Source of the DNA: Halomonas sp. PR-M31
GTDB lineage: Bacteria > Pseudomonadota > Gammaproteobacteria > Pseudomonadales > Halomonadaceae
Length of the DNA: 64,000 nt
Reading direction: 5' to 3'
Assembly: GCF_001039575.1 (NCBI RefSeq)
Contig: NZ_JIBT01000005.1
Location: forward strand, 1 to 64,000
Notes under the pieces: model-generated
Told to the model about the DNA's origin: nothing
The model's database searches: none
Seen by the model: the letters and a program-made list of their open reading frames with translations, nothing else
Translations under genes and position numbers: made by a program
Part shown: positions 54,760 to 63,433 of the stretch, piece by piece
Layout of the letters: each line of letters begins with the position of its first letter
How positions within the stretch are numbered: the stretch's first letter is position 1

Positions 54760-55031
54760 ACGCGCTCCTTTACCGACGATAATCGTGTTTCGTTTCAATA
54801 TTGTATTTGAACCCATGCAAAATCCACCCCCTAGGGGTGACAAGACTCGTTATCCTTAATACAGCTACATAGCATGAGTTAACTTATGACTCAGAAGTCA
54901 CGCTGAGCGCTTTCAAAACCCCTTTTGTTATTCGCATGGCACCAGCAAAGCTGTTATATTGCGCTGCAACAAAGCAGGTAAGAATGCTTTACCTCCGCTA
55001 TGCTGATTCCAACCCCCGACAGGTCTCTTTT

Positions 55032-55385
55032 ATGACACGCTCCAACGATATTACTTCGCTTGTTCCTTTTACTCCTGCCGCCATGTTCGATGTGTGGAAG
55101 GTTGGTGTGATGGCGTTTGAACTGTGGACAACCTCTCTTTCCACCATCGCCATGCGCAATAGTCTTTGGTATACCCAAATGCCCACCAGCCCGAAGATGA
55201 TGAAAGAAAATCAGCGCATGGTGAGCGAGAAGCTCGATGCCAGCATGGAAGTCGCCACTGTAATGAACAAGGCCATGCTCAATATGTTTTCCGGTCAGTA
55301 TGCGCCTTGGTGGGTCACCAGCCGTCGCGCGATGAAGCCGCTGCATCGCCGCACCACCGCCAACTCTCGCCGGCTTTCTCGTTGA
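55032..55385 (+). CDS. phasin-like/unknown helical protein
   Basis: The 117-residue protein begins MTRSNDITSLVPFTPAAMFD and is rich in amphipathic helix: WKVGVMAFELWTTSLSTIAMRN, KMMKENQRMVSEKLDASMEV and a basic Arg-rich tail. The pattern is similar to phasins and related small Halomonas proteins, but the match is not firm. ATG 55032 is chosen because the upstream codons look non-coding. It stands alone. Confidence 0.6.
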   Translation: MTRSNDITSLVPFTPAAMFDVWKVGVMAFELWTTSLSTIAMRNSLWYTQMPTSPKMMKENQRMVSEKLDASMEVATVMNKAMLNMFSGQYAPWWVTSRRAMKPLHRRTTANSRRLSR

Positions 55386-55458
55386 GATAACGCCTTATTG
55401 CTAGCAAAGCGCATGGATAGGACTAAGGTAAATGTATGTCTTACCGAGGAATCGTTAC

Positions 55459-55950
55459 ATGCGCCAAGCAAACAAGACCATGCTGTTGACCGCGTTACTG
55501 GCTGGAGCAGCAACGCTGCTTCCTGGCTTTGTACATAGCGCGGAACAAGACTCCCTGCTCCAGATCAACGAGCAGGCCCCCTATGGGCGCTATCTTACCG
55601 ATCGGCAAAAACGCAGCCTATACCTGTTCTCCCAAGACGAACCCGGAAATGCCAGCACCTGCGTGGATGAGTGCTTGAATACCTGGCCACCCTATACGGT
55701 TCGAGGTGACCTTCAGCTGGGTGAAGGTATCGATTCAAGCAAACTCGACACCATTGAGCGTGAAGACGGCAGCAGGCAGGTTACCTATGACGGCTGGCCG
55801 CTATATTATTTCAGCGGCGACAATCAACCTACCGATGCGCTGGGTCAAGACGTCAAACACCTGGGAGGAAAATGGTTTCTGGTGTCTCCACAGGGCAAAA
55901 AAGTGCCTCATGGTGAGCGCACTCAGGCCAAGGAAGCCAATGACCAATAA
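55459..55950 (+). CDS. exported COG4315-like protein with paired secreted repeats
   Basis: The 163-residue protein has a signal peptide (QANKTMLLTALLAGAATLLPG) and two lipoprotein-15/COG4315-type repeats: GRYLTDRQKRSLYLFSQDEPGNASTCVDECLNTWPPY (cited as RSLYLFSQDEPGNAS and CVDECLNTWPPY) and DGWPLYYFSGDNQPTDALGQ. The family is of unknown role in the periplasm. ATG 55459 follows gaggaatc. It stands alone. Confidence 0.8.
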   Translation: MRQANKTMLLTALLAGAATLLPGFVHSAEQDSLLQINEQAPYGRYLTDRQKRSLYLFSQDEPGNASTCVDECLNTWPPYTVRGDLQLGEGIDSSKLDTIEREDGSRQVTYDGWPLYYFSGDNQPTDALGQDVKHLGGKWFLVSPQGKKVPHGERTQAKEANDQ

Positions 55951-56091
55951 GTTGACGCCCATTTGACCGGTCTCTCTTTTCTAACGTATTTTTTTAAATT
56001 TGTTACAAAATAAATTTGTACGAACCTTGTACTTAGACTACACCTAAGAGTGTGATCAATTTTATCCATGCGTTAACTGAAGGATTGAGAC

Positions 56092-56316
56092 ATGAAAGGA
56101 CTCAATACGGTTGTTTTGATATTGCTTATCATAGGCGGAGTTAACTGGTTGCTGGTGGGACTGTTTCAGTTTGATCTGGTTGCTGCCATCTTCGGTGGAC
56201 AAACTGCTATCCTGGCACGCATCGTTTACGTCATCGTCGGTATTTGCGCCCTGTATGCGCTGACGTTCATTCCCAAATTAACCGGTAGCGCAAGTAACCA
56301 TCGCTCTACCCATTGA
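56092..56316 (+). CDS. DUF378 small membrane protein
   Basis: The 74-residue protein has the DUF378 motif LLIIGGVNWLLVGLFQFDLVAAIFGG (cited as LIIGGVNWLLVGLFQFDL) and a second helix ARIVYVIVGICALYAL. Two helices; function unknown. A gaaggat site precedes ATG 56092. A terminator follows. Confidence 0.88.
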   Translation: MKGLNTVVLILLIIGGVNWLLVGLFQFDLVAAIFGGQTAILARIVYVIVGICALYALTFIPKLTGSASNHRSTH

Positions 56317-56336
56317 CTCGTACACTGTTCAGAGCC

Positions 56337-56363
56337 AAGCCGCCTTCAAAGGCGGCTTTTTTA
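56337..56363 (+). terminator. terminator after the DUF378 gene
   Basis: aagccgcct and aggcggctt form a 9-base stem with a tcaa loop, followed by a run of six T. Confidence 0.88.
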
Positions 56364-56597
56364 TAGCCGATTTTCGATAGAAACGTTTTAGACCATTATT
56401 CGCTACGCTACCTCGTAAATAATTTCTACTCGAAAGCACCGTTTTCAAAGATCGTATTCGTTCATGGCCTCAGGGTTTTGCTACACTGTTCGAAAACAGT
56501 GTTCAAAAAGTATGAAATTTGCTCTCAACCCGATGCGTCTTTAGCCGATAACAGTAACAATGGCTTAGAAAGCTCAACGAATGCGAGAGACCAGCGT

Positions 56598-57275
56598 ATG
56601 TCACGGCCCCTTTGTCTTCTTTTTGATTGCGATGGAACGTTGGTGGACAGCGAACCCCTACTGGCGGATGAAATGGCGACCAGCCTTACCGCTATCGGTC
56701 TACCCTTTTCGACAGACGACTACATTGGTGAGTTTCGCGGGGCGCGCTTTCGCAACATCGTCGCCGAGTTGCAAAAACGCCATGGCCGGATCGACGCAAC
56801 CTCGCTAAAAGAGACGGAAGCCGGCATGCGAGCGCGTCTTGCTGAGCGGCTCGTTCACGAGCTCAAATGCTTGCCAGGAGTGCACGAAGCCCTTGACACT
56901 CTTTCGGATTACCCACGGGCTGTAGTATCCAACGGTCCGGAAACCAAGATTCGTACCTGCCTTGCCTCCACGGATTTGAGCGACTACTTCAACGATCATT
57001 TATTCAGTGCCTATACCGCCAACTGCTGGAAGCCCGATCCCGGCCTCTATCTTCATGCCGCCCACAGCATGGGATTCAAGGCCCGGGAGTGCCTGGTCAT
57101 CGACGACTCCATCGTTGGTGTGCGCTCGGCGTTGGCGGCGGGGATCCCGGTCATCCACTTGAATCGCTTCTCGGATGTTGAAACCACGCCTCAGGGCGCC
57201 ATCATGATCAGCAACATGCACCAGCTGCCGACCGTCGTGAGTCGCCTGGTCCATCAGGAAGCTTTGGCGCTATAG
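56598..57275 (+). CDS. HAD-superfamily phosphatase, YieH-like
   Basis: The 225-residue phosphatase has the nucleophile motif LLFDCDGTLVDSEPL, VVSNGPETKIRTCLA, WKPDPGLYLHAA and IDDSIVGVRSALAAG. It resembles E. coli YieH, a 6-phosphogluconate phosphatase-like enzyme. ATG 56598 is chosen because the upstream residues have no homology. Substrate not known. Confidence 0.85.
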   Translation: MSRPLCLLFDCDGTLVDSEPLLADEMATSLTAIGLPFSTDDYIGEFRGARFRNIVAELQKRHGRIDATSLKETEAGMRARLAERLVHELKCLPGVHEALDTLSDYPRAVVSNGPETKIRTCLASTDLSDYFNDHLFSAYTANCWKPDPGLYLHAAHSMGFKARECLVIDDSIVGVRSALAAGIPVIHLNRFSDVETTPQGAIMISNMHQLPTVVSRLVHQEALAL

Positions 57276-57359
57276 GAATTTTCTTCAGGCTGACCAAGCA
57301 ATTTCCGCGCCCTGACCTGTCGGGTATCATGACCCGGTATTCACTTGCCGGGAGACAGC

Positions 57360-57734
57360 ATGGCATCCCTTCAGGATCAACTTCGCGGTCTGGTCTATTC
57401 CACCGAACATGGTGATACCTGCCCCGCTTGTCGCAACCCCCTCGCCGAATGTGAATGTGCCGATCGCGCCGAAGCCGAACGTCTGGCCAAACTGGACGGC
57501 ATCGTGCGTATTCGTCGCGAGACCAGCGGTCGCAAGGGCAAAGGCGTCACCACCATCAGCGGCGTACCCCTCACCCAAGCCGAGCTCAAGACGCTGGCCA
57601 AGGAACTCAAGAAACGCTGTGGCACAGGCGGCGCGGTCAAGGACGACGTCATCGAAATTCAGGGCGACCATCGTCAGACCCTTAAAGAAGCATTAGAAAC
57701 ACGCGGATATACCGTCAAACTGGCCGGCGGCTAG
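57360..57734 (+). CDS. yciH: YciH, SUI1/eIF1-family translation factor
   Basis: The 124-residue protein has an N-terminal part with CPACRNPLAECEC that may bind zinc and a SUI1 domain (RRETSGRKGKGVTTISGVPL, VKDDVIEIQGDHRQTL). YciH-like factors affect translation initiation fidelity. A gggaga site precedes ATG 57360. Single gene. Confidence 0.93.
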   Translation: MASLQDQLRGLVYSTEHGDTCPACRNPLAECECADRAEAERLAKLDGIVRIRRETSGRKGKGVTTISGVPLTQAELKTLAKELKKRCGTGGAVKDDVIEIQGDHRQTLKEALETRGYTVKLAGG

Positions 57735-57828
57735 TCGAATCAAAAAAGCGTCTCCCCTTGTCAGCAGGCTCTCTGGCTATCACGCTGGGTAGGTCCATTT
57801 GAACGTTCATCTGACAACGGAGTGAAAG

Positions 57829-58824
57829 ATGCAAACCTTGAAGATCCCTGGAACCGACATCACCGCGTCGCGCATCGGCCTTGGCACTTGGGCTATCGGT
57901 GGCTGGATGTGGGGCGGTACCGACGATGAGCAATCCGTACGCACCATTCATGCCGCTCTGGATCGAGGCGTCACCTTGATCGATACCGCACCGGTTTATG
58001 GCTTCGGCCACGCGGAAGAGGTCGTCGGCCGCGCCGTGGCGGAGTATGGTCAGCGCGACAAGCTGGTGTTGGCCACCAAGGTGGCGATGGAATGGAAAGA
58101 CGATGAAAGCGTGGTGCGTAATGCAAGCGCCGCACGCATTGAAAAAGAAGTCGAGGACTCCTTGCGTCGCCTGCGCACGGACACCATCGATCTTTATCAG
58201 ATTCATTGGCCCGACCCGCTCGTACCGATGGAAGAGACTGCTCGGACCATGGAGCGCCTTCACAAAGATGGCAAGATTCGCGCCATCGGCGTCAGCAATT
58301 TCTCCACGCAGCAGTGCGACGCGTTTCGCGAAGTAGCCCCGCTGCACAGCGTACAGCCACCCCTGAATCTGTTCGAGCGGGAAGCCGAGCGCGACATTAT
58401 CCCCTATGCCGAACGAGAGGGCCTGGTCATGCTGACCTATGGCGCCTTATGTCGCGGTCTTTTGACCGGCAAGATGAAAAGCGACTCGACGTTCGGCGGC
58501 GACGATCTGCGTAACAGCGATCCCAAGTTTCAGCCGCCCCGCTACTCACAATACCTGAGCGCCGTTGATGCCTTGAATCGTTTTGCCAAGGAGCAATATG
58601 ACAAGAGCGTATTGGAGCTTTCCGTGCGCTGGCTGCTGGACCGGCATGACAATGGCATTGCGCTATGGGGGGCTCGCCGTCCGGATCAGGTGGAGGCCAT
58701 CGAGCGTATCGACGGTTGGTAACTTGGCAGCGCCGATCTTGACGAGATCGAGCGTATCGTGGATGAGCATGTGAAGGATCCGGTGGGCCCTGAGTTCATG
58801 GCGCCGCCGACTCGAGAAGACTGA
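57829..58824 (+). pseudogene. aldo/keto reductase with premature stop near the C-terminus
   Basis: The frame to TAA 58720-58722 gives 297 residues: GLGTWAIGGWMWGG, the catalytic Tyr in TAPVYGFGHAEEVVG, KVAMEWK, DLYQIHWPD and GVSNFS. The same frame then continues for 33 codons (LGSADLDEIERIVDEHVKDP, then VGPEFMAPPTRED) before TGA 58824. That tail is a normal end for this family, so the TAA looks like an internal nonsense change. The truncated enzyme might still be active. The substrate is unknown. Confidence 0.78.
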
Positions 58825-58845
58825 CGCCCAGGTCCAGCGTCTGCA

Positions 58846-58894
58846 ATAAAAAGCCCTCGGTATTCGGTCAATTAGCGTGACCGGATACCGAGGG
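58846..58894 (-). terminator. terminator of the outer membrane protein gene
   Basis: A 17-base stem with one G-T pair (ccctcggtattcggtca against tgaccggataccgaggg) is followed on the minus strand by cttttta. It lies 14 bases beyond the stop of the gene. Confidence 0.8.
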
Positions 58895-58907
58895 AAAAAC
58901 GTAAAAC

Positions 58908-59588
58908 TTAGAACGTATATTCGATGCCCAATACGGCTACCGGATAGATGCCATACTTGTCGGCTTCATCCTGCAGGTCGTCTTCTTCCTGCTGAATGTC
59001 CTCGCGTAGCTGAGGTATGTTGGCGGCTGCCTCGGGAATACCGCGGGCTTCGATATTGACCTTGGCATCGGTCAGAAAAGCGCCGAGCTTGGCGTACATA
59101 CCCAATCCGCTCTTGTGGCTGCCGCGCCACCCCACCCCCAGGTAAGGCTGAACGGAATCGTCCAGCGTCACGTCGCCCTGCAGGGTTTCGAGATCTTGGG
59201 GCGTGTAGGTTGTGCCATTGATCTTGTAGGATTGATTGCCTTTGGGGCCTCCTACCACCGAAATGACGACATCCGGCTTCACGACACCGGCTGAGAGAAA
59301 GAAACGCCCGCCGAAAGGAAAGTAATCGAAGGTGACGCCGTAGACGTCCATATCGAGATCACCTTCATAATCGGCATTGTCCGTATCGTAATCGATATCG
59401 TCGTAGGTAAAACCTGAATAACCTGCAGTCAGCGCCATATTGTCGTGGAAGCGATAGCTGACACTACCGCCATAACCCGTGGTGCCGACCTCGGCGCCTA
59501 CTGACCAATTGTTCATTGGGGCTGCCACCGCAGGCAACGCCATGGTCGTCAGGGCGCCAGTCAATAAGATTGTGTGTAAGGTACGCAT
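58908..59588 (-). CDS. small outer membrane beta-barrel protein
   Basis: The 226-residue protein has a signal peptide (MRTLHTILLTGALTTMALPA) and alternating beta-strand segments (NWSVGAEVGTTGYGGSVSYRF cited as TTGYGGSVSYRF, DVYGVTFDYFPF, YPVAVLGIEYTF). The C-terminal Phe is typical of outer membrane barrels. A helical insertion IPQLREDIQQEEDDLQDEADK lies near the end. ATG 59588 follows an agggg site. Function unknown. Confidence 0.82.
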   Translation of the reverse strand: MRTLHTILLTGALTTMALPAVAAPMNNWSVGAEVGTTGYGGSVSYRFHDNMALTAGYSGFTYDDIDYDTDNADYEGDLDMDVYGVTFDYFPFGGRFFLSAGVVKPDVVISVVGGPKGNQSYKINGTTYTPQDLETLQGDVTLDDSVQPYLGVGWRGSHKSGLGMYAKLGAFLTDAKVNIEARGIPEAAANIPQLREDIQQEEDDLQDEADKYGIYPVAVLGIEYTF

Positions 59589-59720
59589 TAAACCCCTGCT
59601 TGTGTCGTTATATTCGCAACCGATCCAAAACAACCGGATGATACTCATAACGACCACCTGCAGGAAACCTTTAATCATTTTTTTGTCACGATCTAATTCT
59701 TTTTGGTATTAGATTTTTAA

Positions 59721-60593
59721 TCAAAGCCGTTGAGCGAGCACTTCCAGCACCTCTCCCACCGGTGCTTCCACCTTAAGAGTGTAGAGATCGTCAGCTCGAG
59801 TACGACCAAGATTGAGACAGGCGATGGGCTTGCCTTCTTGAGCTGCACGACGGGCAAACCGATAGCCTGAATAGACCATCAGCGACGTACCGACTACCAA
59901 TAGCGCACTGGCGCGCTCCAACGCCTCAATGCTGGCAGCAACCCGCTCCGCCGGCACACTGTCACCGAAGAACACCACATCCGGCTTGAGAATACCGCCG
60001 CAGCGGGTGCAGTCGAGCACCTTGAAGGTGGAAAAATCGAGTCCCTCCAGATCCGCATCACCATCCGGCCCCACCGGCGCCTCCAGAGAGGTCCATCCGG
60101 GATTATGAGCCGCCAATTCATCGTGCAGATGATAGCGCATGCGTCGAGCGCCGCAGCTCATGCAGCGTACGATCTCGGCCCGCCCATGCAGATCGATGAC
60201 GCGACGAGAGCCGGCGTGCTGATGCAGCCCATCGACATTCTGAGTGATCAACGTGGAGACATAGCCCTTGGCCTCGAGTTTCGCCAGCGCCCGATGAGAA
60301 GGCCCAGGACGCGCATTCTCGATGGCCCGAAAACCAAGCAAGCTGCGCGCCCAATAGCGCTGCCGCGTTGCCAGGCTATGCATGAAGGCATGATGCTGTA
60401 CCGGCGGCGAACGCTTCCATTCGCCTCGGGCGTCACGATAGTCCGGGATGCCACAATCAGTGCTGACACCGGCCCCGGTCAGCACCATCAAACCGGGATG
60501 CTGCTGCACGAATTCACCTAGCGCCTGGTCATTCGTACTGGCCGCGCTTGGCCAGGATGCCGCAGGGGAAGTTGTTTCCTGAGTCGAGAGCAT
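59721..60593 (-). CDS. Sir2-family NAD-dependent protein deacylase, class II-like
   Basis: The 290-residue sirtuin has [15 protein letters not shown] and [13 protein letters not shown] with the catalytic His in VIDLHGR. The four zinc cysteines are in CMSC and CTRC, and the C-terminal domain has [14 protein letters not shown]. It resembles the class II group such as SIRT4. It removes acyl groups from lysines with NAD. ATG 60593 is chosen; a second start TTG lies 6 bases upstream. Confidence 0.9.
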   Translation of the reverse strand: MLSTQETTSPAASWPSAASTNDQALGEFVQQHPGLMVLTGAGVSTDCGIPDYRDARGEWKRSPPVQHHAFMHSLATRQRYWARSLLGFRAIENARPGPSHRALAKLEAKGYVSTLITQNVDGLHQHAGSRRVIDLHGRAEIVRCMSCGARRMRYHLHDELAAHNPGWTSLEAPVGPDGDADLEGLDFSTFKVLDCTRCGGILKPDVVFFGDSVPAERVAASIEALERASALLVVGTSLMVYSGYRFARRAAQEGKPIACLNLGRTRADDLYTLKVEAPVGEVLEVLAQRL

Positions 60594-60780
60594 AGGCAAT
60601 GATGTATCCTGCGTTGATTCACGAAAACTGTCGGGTCAAGCGTCTAGTATGATGTGGGCTCATACCGAGAACGATAACATGAGGTAGCATCGATGCTGCT
60701 CACCTTCGTCGCATGGCCCTCATCGTGACCCTTGGCTAAAGTACAGTCACTATTAACGGTCTAGTGCAAGGACGTCAGCG

Positions 60781-61692
60781 ATGGCCTGGCTTGAATATCT
60801 GTTACCGCTGATTTTTCTGACCCCACTTGGCGCGATCGCCGTCGTCGTACTGGCATTGCGAAACCTGCACGACACCCAGGTTCGCTCACCCTTCAATGCC
60901 CAACCTTTGCATGGGCCAGGCCAAGCACTTCGCGATCGTCTTGATCGTATCTTCTCGAGTCTCTTTCTCAATGGTGCCTTGGGCCCCATTCTGGTGCTCA
61001 CGCCGCTAGTCTATGGTATGGGACGCATGCTATTCGCACCTCATCAGAACTGGCTGGAATGGGCAATCTACGGCCTGCTGTCCACACTGCTGGTCATCCT
61101 GTTCGGCTTTTTACTGATGCTCGATTATCAGCGTATTCGCCGCGTCAAATTTGGTCTGGCCTGTGAGCTGGCAGTGGGTCAGGAATTGGCGCGACTGATT
61201 CGCCCCGAGACGCACCCCTATTTCGTGTTCCACGACATTCCCGCCGATACCTTCACCATCGATCATGTGGTCGTTACGCCTCATGGACTTTTCGTCATCG
61301 AAACCCGCGCCCGCACACACCCGCTGGATGCCACCGGAGAGCCCAGGCGCAGAGTCGTGGTCGAGCGTGAACGCCTGCGCTTTCCCGACTGGAGCGAACG
61401 CCAGCCGCTGCGAAAGACGCGTCAGGCAACGACCTGGCTGAGCCAATGGCTGACCCGAGCGCATGGAATCGACGTACCCGTACGTGGTGTTCTGGTACTA
61501 CCGGACTGGGACATCGACAATGAGCAATTGTTCGACGATCCGATCGTGGTCAATGGGGAAGGATTGGCACAGCTGCTCATCGACACCTCTCTGGGCGAGC
61601 TTGATGCCAGGACTCACGACAGGATAGGCCAGGCCTTGATCGAACGTGCAGCACTGCGAAACGATCGACACTTGCAGCGGCCCTCCGCCTGA
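60781..61692 (+). CDS. membrane protein with a NERD (nuclease-related) domain
   Basis: The 303-residue protein has two N-terminal membrane segments (EYLLPLIFLTPLGAIAVVVLAL and AIYGLLSTLLVILFGFLLML) and then a NERD domain with GQELARLI, TIDHVVVTPHGLFVIETRAR and GVLVLPDWDI. NERD domains resemble restriction endonuclease folds, and their role in membrane proteins is unclear. Divergent from the sirtuin gene. Confidence 0.85.
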   Translation: MAWLEYLLPLIFLTPLGAIAVVVLALRNLHDTQVRSPFNAQPLHGPGQALRDRLDRIFSSLFLNGALGPILVLTPLVYGMGRMLFAPHQNWLEWAIYGLLSTLLVILFGFLLMLDYQRIRRVKFGLACELAVGQELARLIRPETHPYFVFHDIPADTFTIDHVVVTPHGLFVIETRARTHPLDATGEPRRRVVVERERLRFPDWSERQPLRKTRQATTWLSQWLTRAHGIDVPVRGVLVLPDWDIDNEQLFDDPIVVNGEGLAQLLIDTSLGELDARTHDRIGQALIERAALRNDRHLQRPSA

Positions 61693-61784
61693 TTTAGAGC
61701 GATGCCGCCAGAGTGCTAAGGAGCACTCGGTCTGTCACGATGAAATCGAAGATGGCACCGGCATTGACCTTTTCCAGACGTGGC

Positions 61785-63131
61785 TCACTCCGCCCTCAAG
61801 CGCCCGCCCATCTCTTGGGCCAGATCCACCGCGTAGTGATCCGTCATGCCGCCGATGAAATCGAGCATGCGTCGATAGCTGTCATAAAGGCTCCAGGACG
61901 ATTGCGGCGTATTCTCGCCTATCAGCGCCAGTACACGCTGGTGCTTGAAGGTCGAATGACCGTGATGATGTAGCTCATGGGCGGCGCCGATGAATGCTTC
62001 GAGCAGAATGCCCAAGGTCGTGTAGGCGCCAATCTCCAGCTTGGCCTTGCGCTCGTTCTGGAAGATCCGTTGGCGCGCAAGATTCTTGGCCTCGGTGACT
62101 CCCCAGCCCAAATCCGGATGGCACAGTTCAAGCAGATCGTCTTGAAGCGCACCGCCCAGCAATTCCTGTTCGTGTTGAATGAACACCGCCCCCACATCAT
62201 TGACCGCCCGTTCCATGGCGGCACCGCGCAGCGCGGCGATGCGCCGGCGCTGGGATACGCCGTCCTCTCGCATCTCGGCATAATCCGCAGGCTCGCCGCC
62301 GGCGATCTGGGTAAGCACGTCGGCGACTTCATCGAAGCGCAGAATACCCATCTCCAGGCCATCCTCGAGATCCAGCAGCGCATAGCAGATGTCATCCGCG
62401 GCCTCGACCAGGTAGGCCAAAGGATGACGACACCATTTCCAGTCACCCTTAGATTTGAGCCCTAGCCTCTCGACGACCTCGGCAAGCAGGTGTTTCTCGG
62501 ACTGATAGCAGCCGAACTTGCCCGCTTGGCCGCCATGCTCCACGGTCCAAGGATACTTGAGCAGCGTGCCCAGAGTTGCTGCCGTCAGCCGCATGCCGCC
62601 CTTGAACTGGTTGTATTCGATCTGAGTGACAACCCGAAAGCCCTGGGCATTGCCCTCGTAGGTCAGAAGATCCGCGCGCTCGGTATCCGAAAGCCCCTCG
62701 AGCAGGCCGCTGCCGTTGGTCTCGGCGCGCTTGAACCAGTCACGGATGGCGTATTCACCGGCATGACCAAAGGGCGGATTGCCGATGTCATGACCCAGGC
62801 ACGCCGCTTGCACGATCACCCCCATGTCCGCCGGTGTAATCCATTTGGGCAAGCGTTCGCGCAACCCCTCCCCGACGATCATGCCCAGGCTGCGGCCTAC
62901 GCAGCCCACCTCCAGGGAATGGGTCAATCGGGTATGGATGTGATCGTTATCCGTCAGCGGATGCACCTGGGTCTTGCGCCCCAGGCGCCGAAACGACCCG
63001 GCGAAGACGATGCGATCGTGATCCTTGTGGAACGGGCTGCGACCAATCTCGTCGCGAGGCTCTTGAAGCTCCCGGGGCTTGTCGTTGAGCCGAGTGGGAT
63101 CGAGCAAGCGTTCCCAATGCATCTGCGACAT
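61785..63131 (-). CDS. dgt: dGTPase-family HD-domain triphosphohydrolase
   Basis: The 448-residue protein has the HD motif HTRLTHSLEVGCVG with AACLGHDIGNPPFGHAGE, and the RLGRKTQVHPL and AADDICYALLDLEDG segments. dGTPases cut dGTP to deoxyguanosine and triphosphate. ATG 63131 gives MSQMHWERLLDP. It is convergent with the NERD gene. Confidence 0.9.
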   Translation of the reverse strand: MSQMHWERLLDPTRLNDKPRELQEPRDEIGRSPFHKDHDRIVFAGSFRRLGRKTQVHPLTDNDHIHTRLTHSLEVGCVGRSLGMIVGEGLRERLPKWITPADMGVIVQAACLGHDIGNPPFGHAGEYAIRDWFKRAETNGSGLLEGLSDTERADLLTYEGNAQGFRVVTQIEYNQFKGGMRLTAATLGTLLKYPWTVEHGGQAGKFGCYQSEKHLLAEVVERLGLKSKGDWKWCRHPLAYLVEAADDICYALLDLEDGLEMGILRFDEVADVLTQIAGGEPADYAEMREDGVSQRRRIAALRGAAMERAVNDVGAVFIQHEQELLGGALQDDLLELCHPDLGWGVTEAKNLARQRIFQNERKAKLEIGAYTTLGILLEAFIGAAHELHHHGHSTFKHQRVLALIGENTPQSSWSLYDSYRRMLDFIGGMTDHYAVDLAQEMGGRLRAE

Positions 63132-63433
63132 GCAGCATCCTCGAAGTCGTGGCGCAGCAGCGCGGTGGTAGACGATCAAGGCATTCTACGGGAATTTGCT
63201 GTTTCGAGTAGCCAAGTGAATGCCCGTGGCGTTGATAGGGAAAGCCTTCAGGTCGCCCAGGTAAGGAGTTATTGGCAGAAGCTGAGCGATGAAAGTTCCC
63301 GGCACGCGAAATTCATATGGATGTGCGGAAGCGGTCAGGAGCGGGCTTTCAGATGGCTTTGAAATAACGCCGCGCTCTGCGGCAATTTTGGAGCACAGAG
63401 GAAAAATTTTCCGGCAGCAGCGCCTTGTTATGA
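63132..63433. other. about 300 bases without a supported gene
   Basis: The space between the dgt start and the partial gene at the right edge holds no convincing frame. An open minus-strand stretch across 63186-63533 is basic and cysteine-rich without domain features and overlaps the better candidate, so it is not called. Base composition changes to AT-rich near 63400. Confidence 0.5.

Noticed and set aside
62490-63362. 290-codon plus-strand open frame
   Set aside because: It is antisense to dgt and lacks family features.
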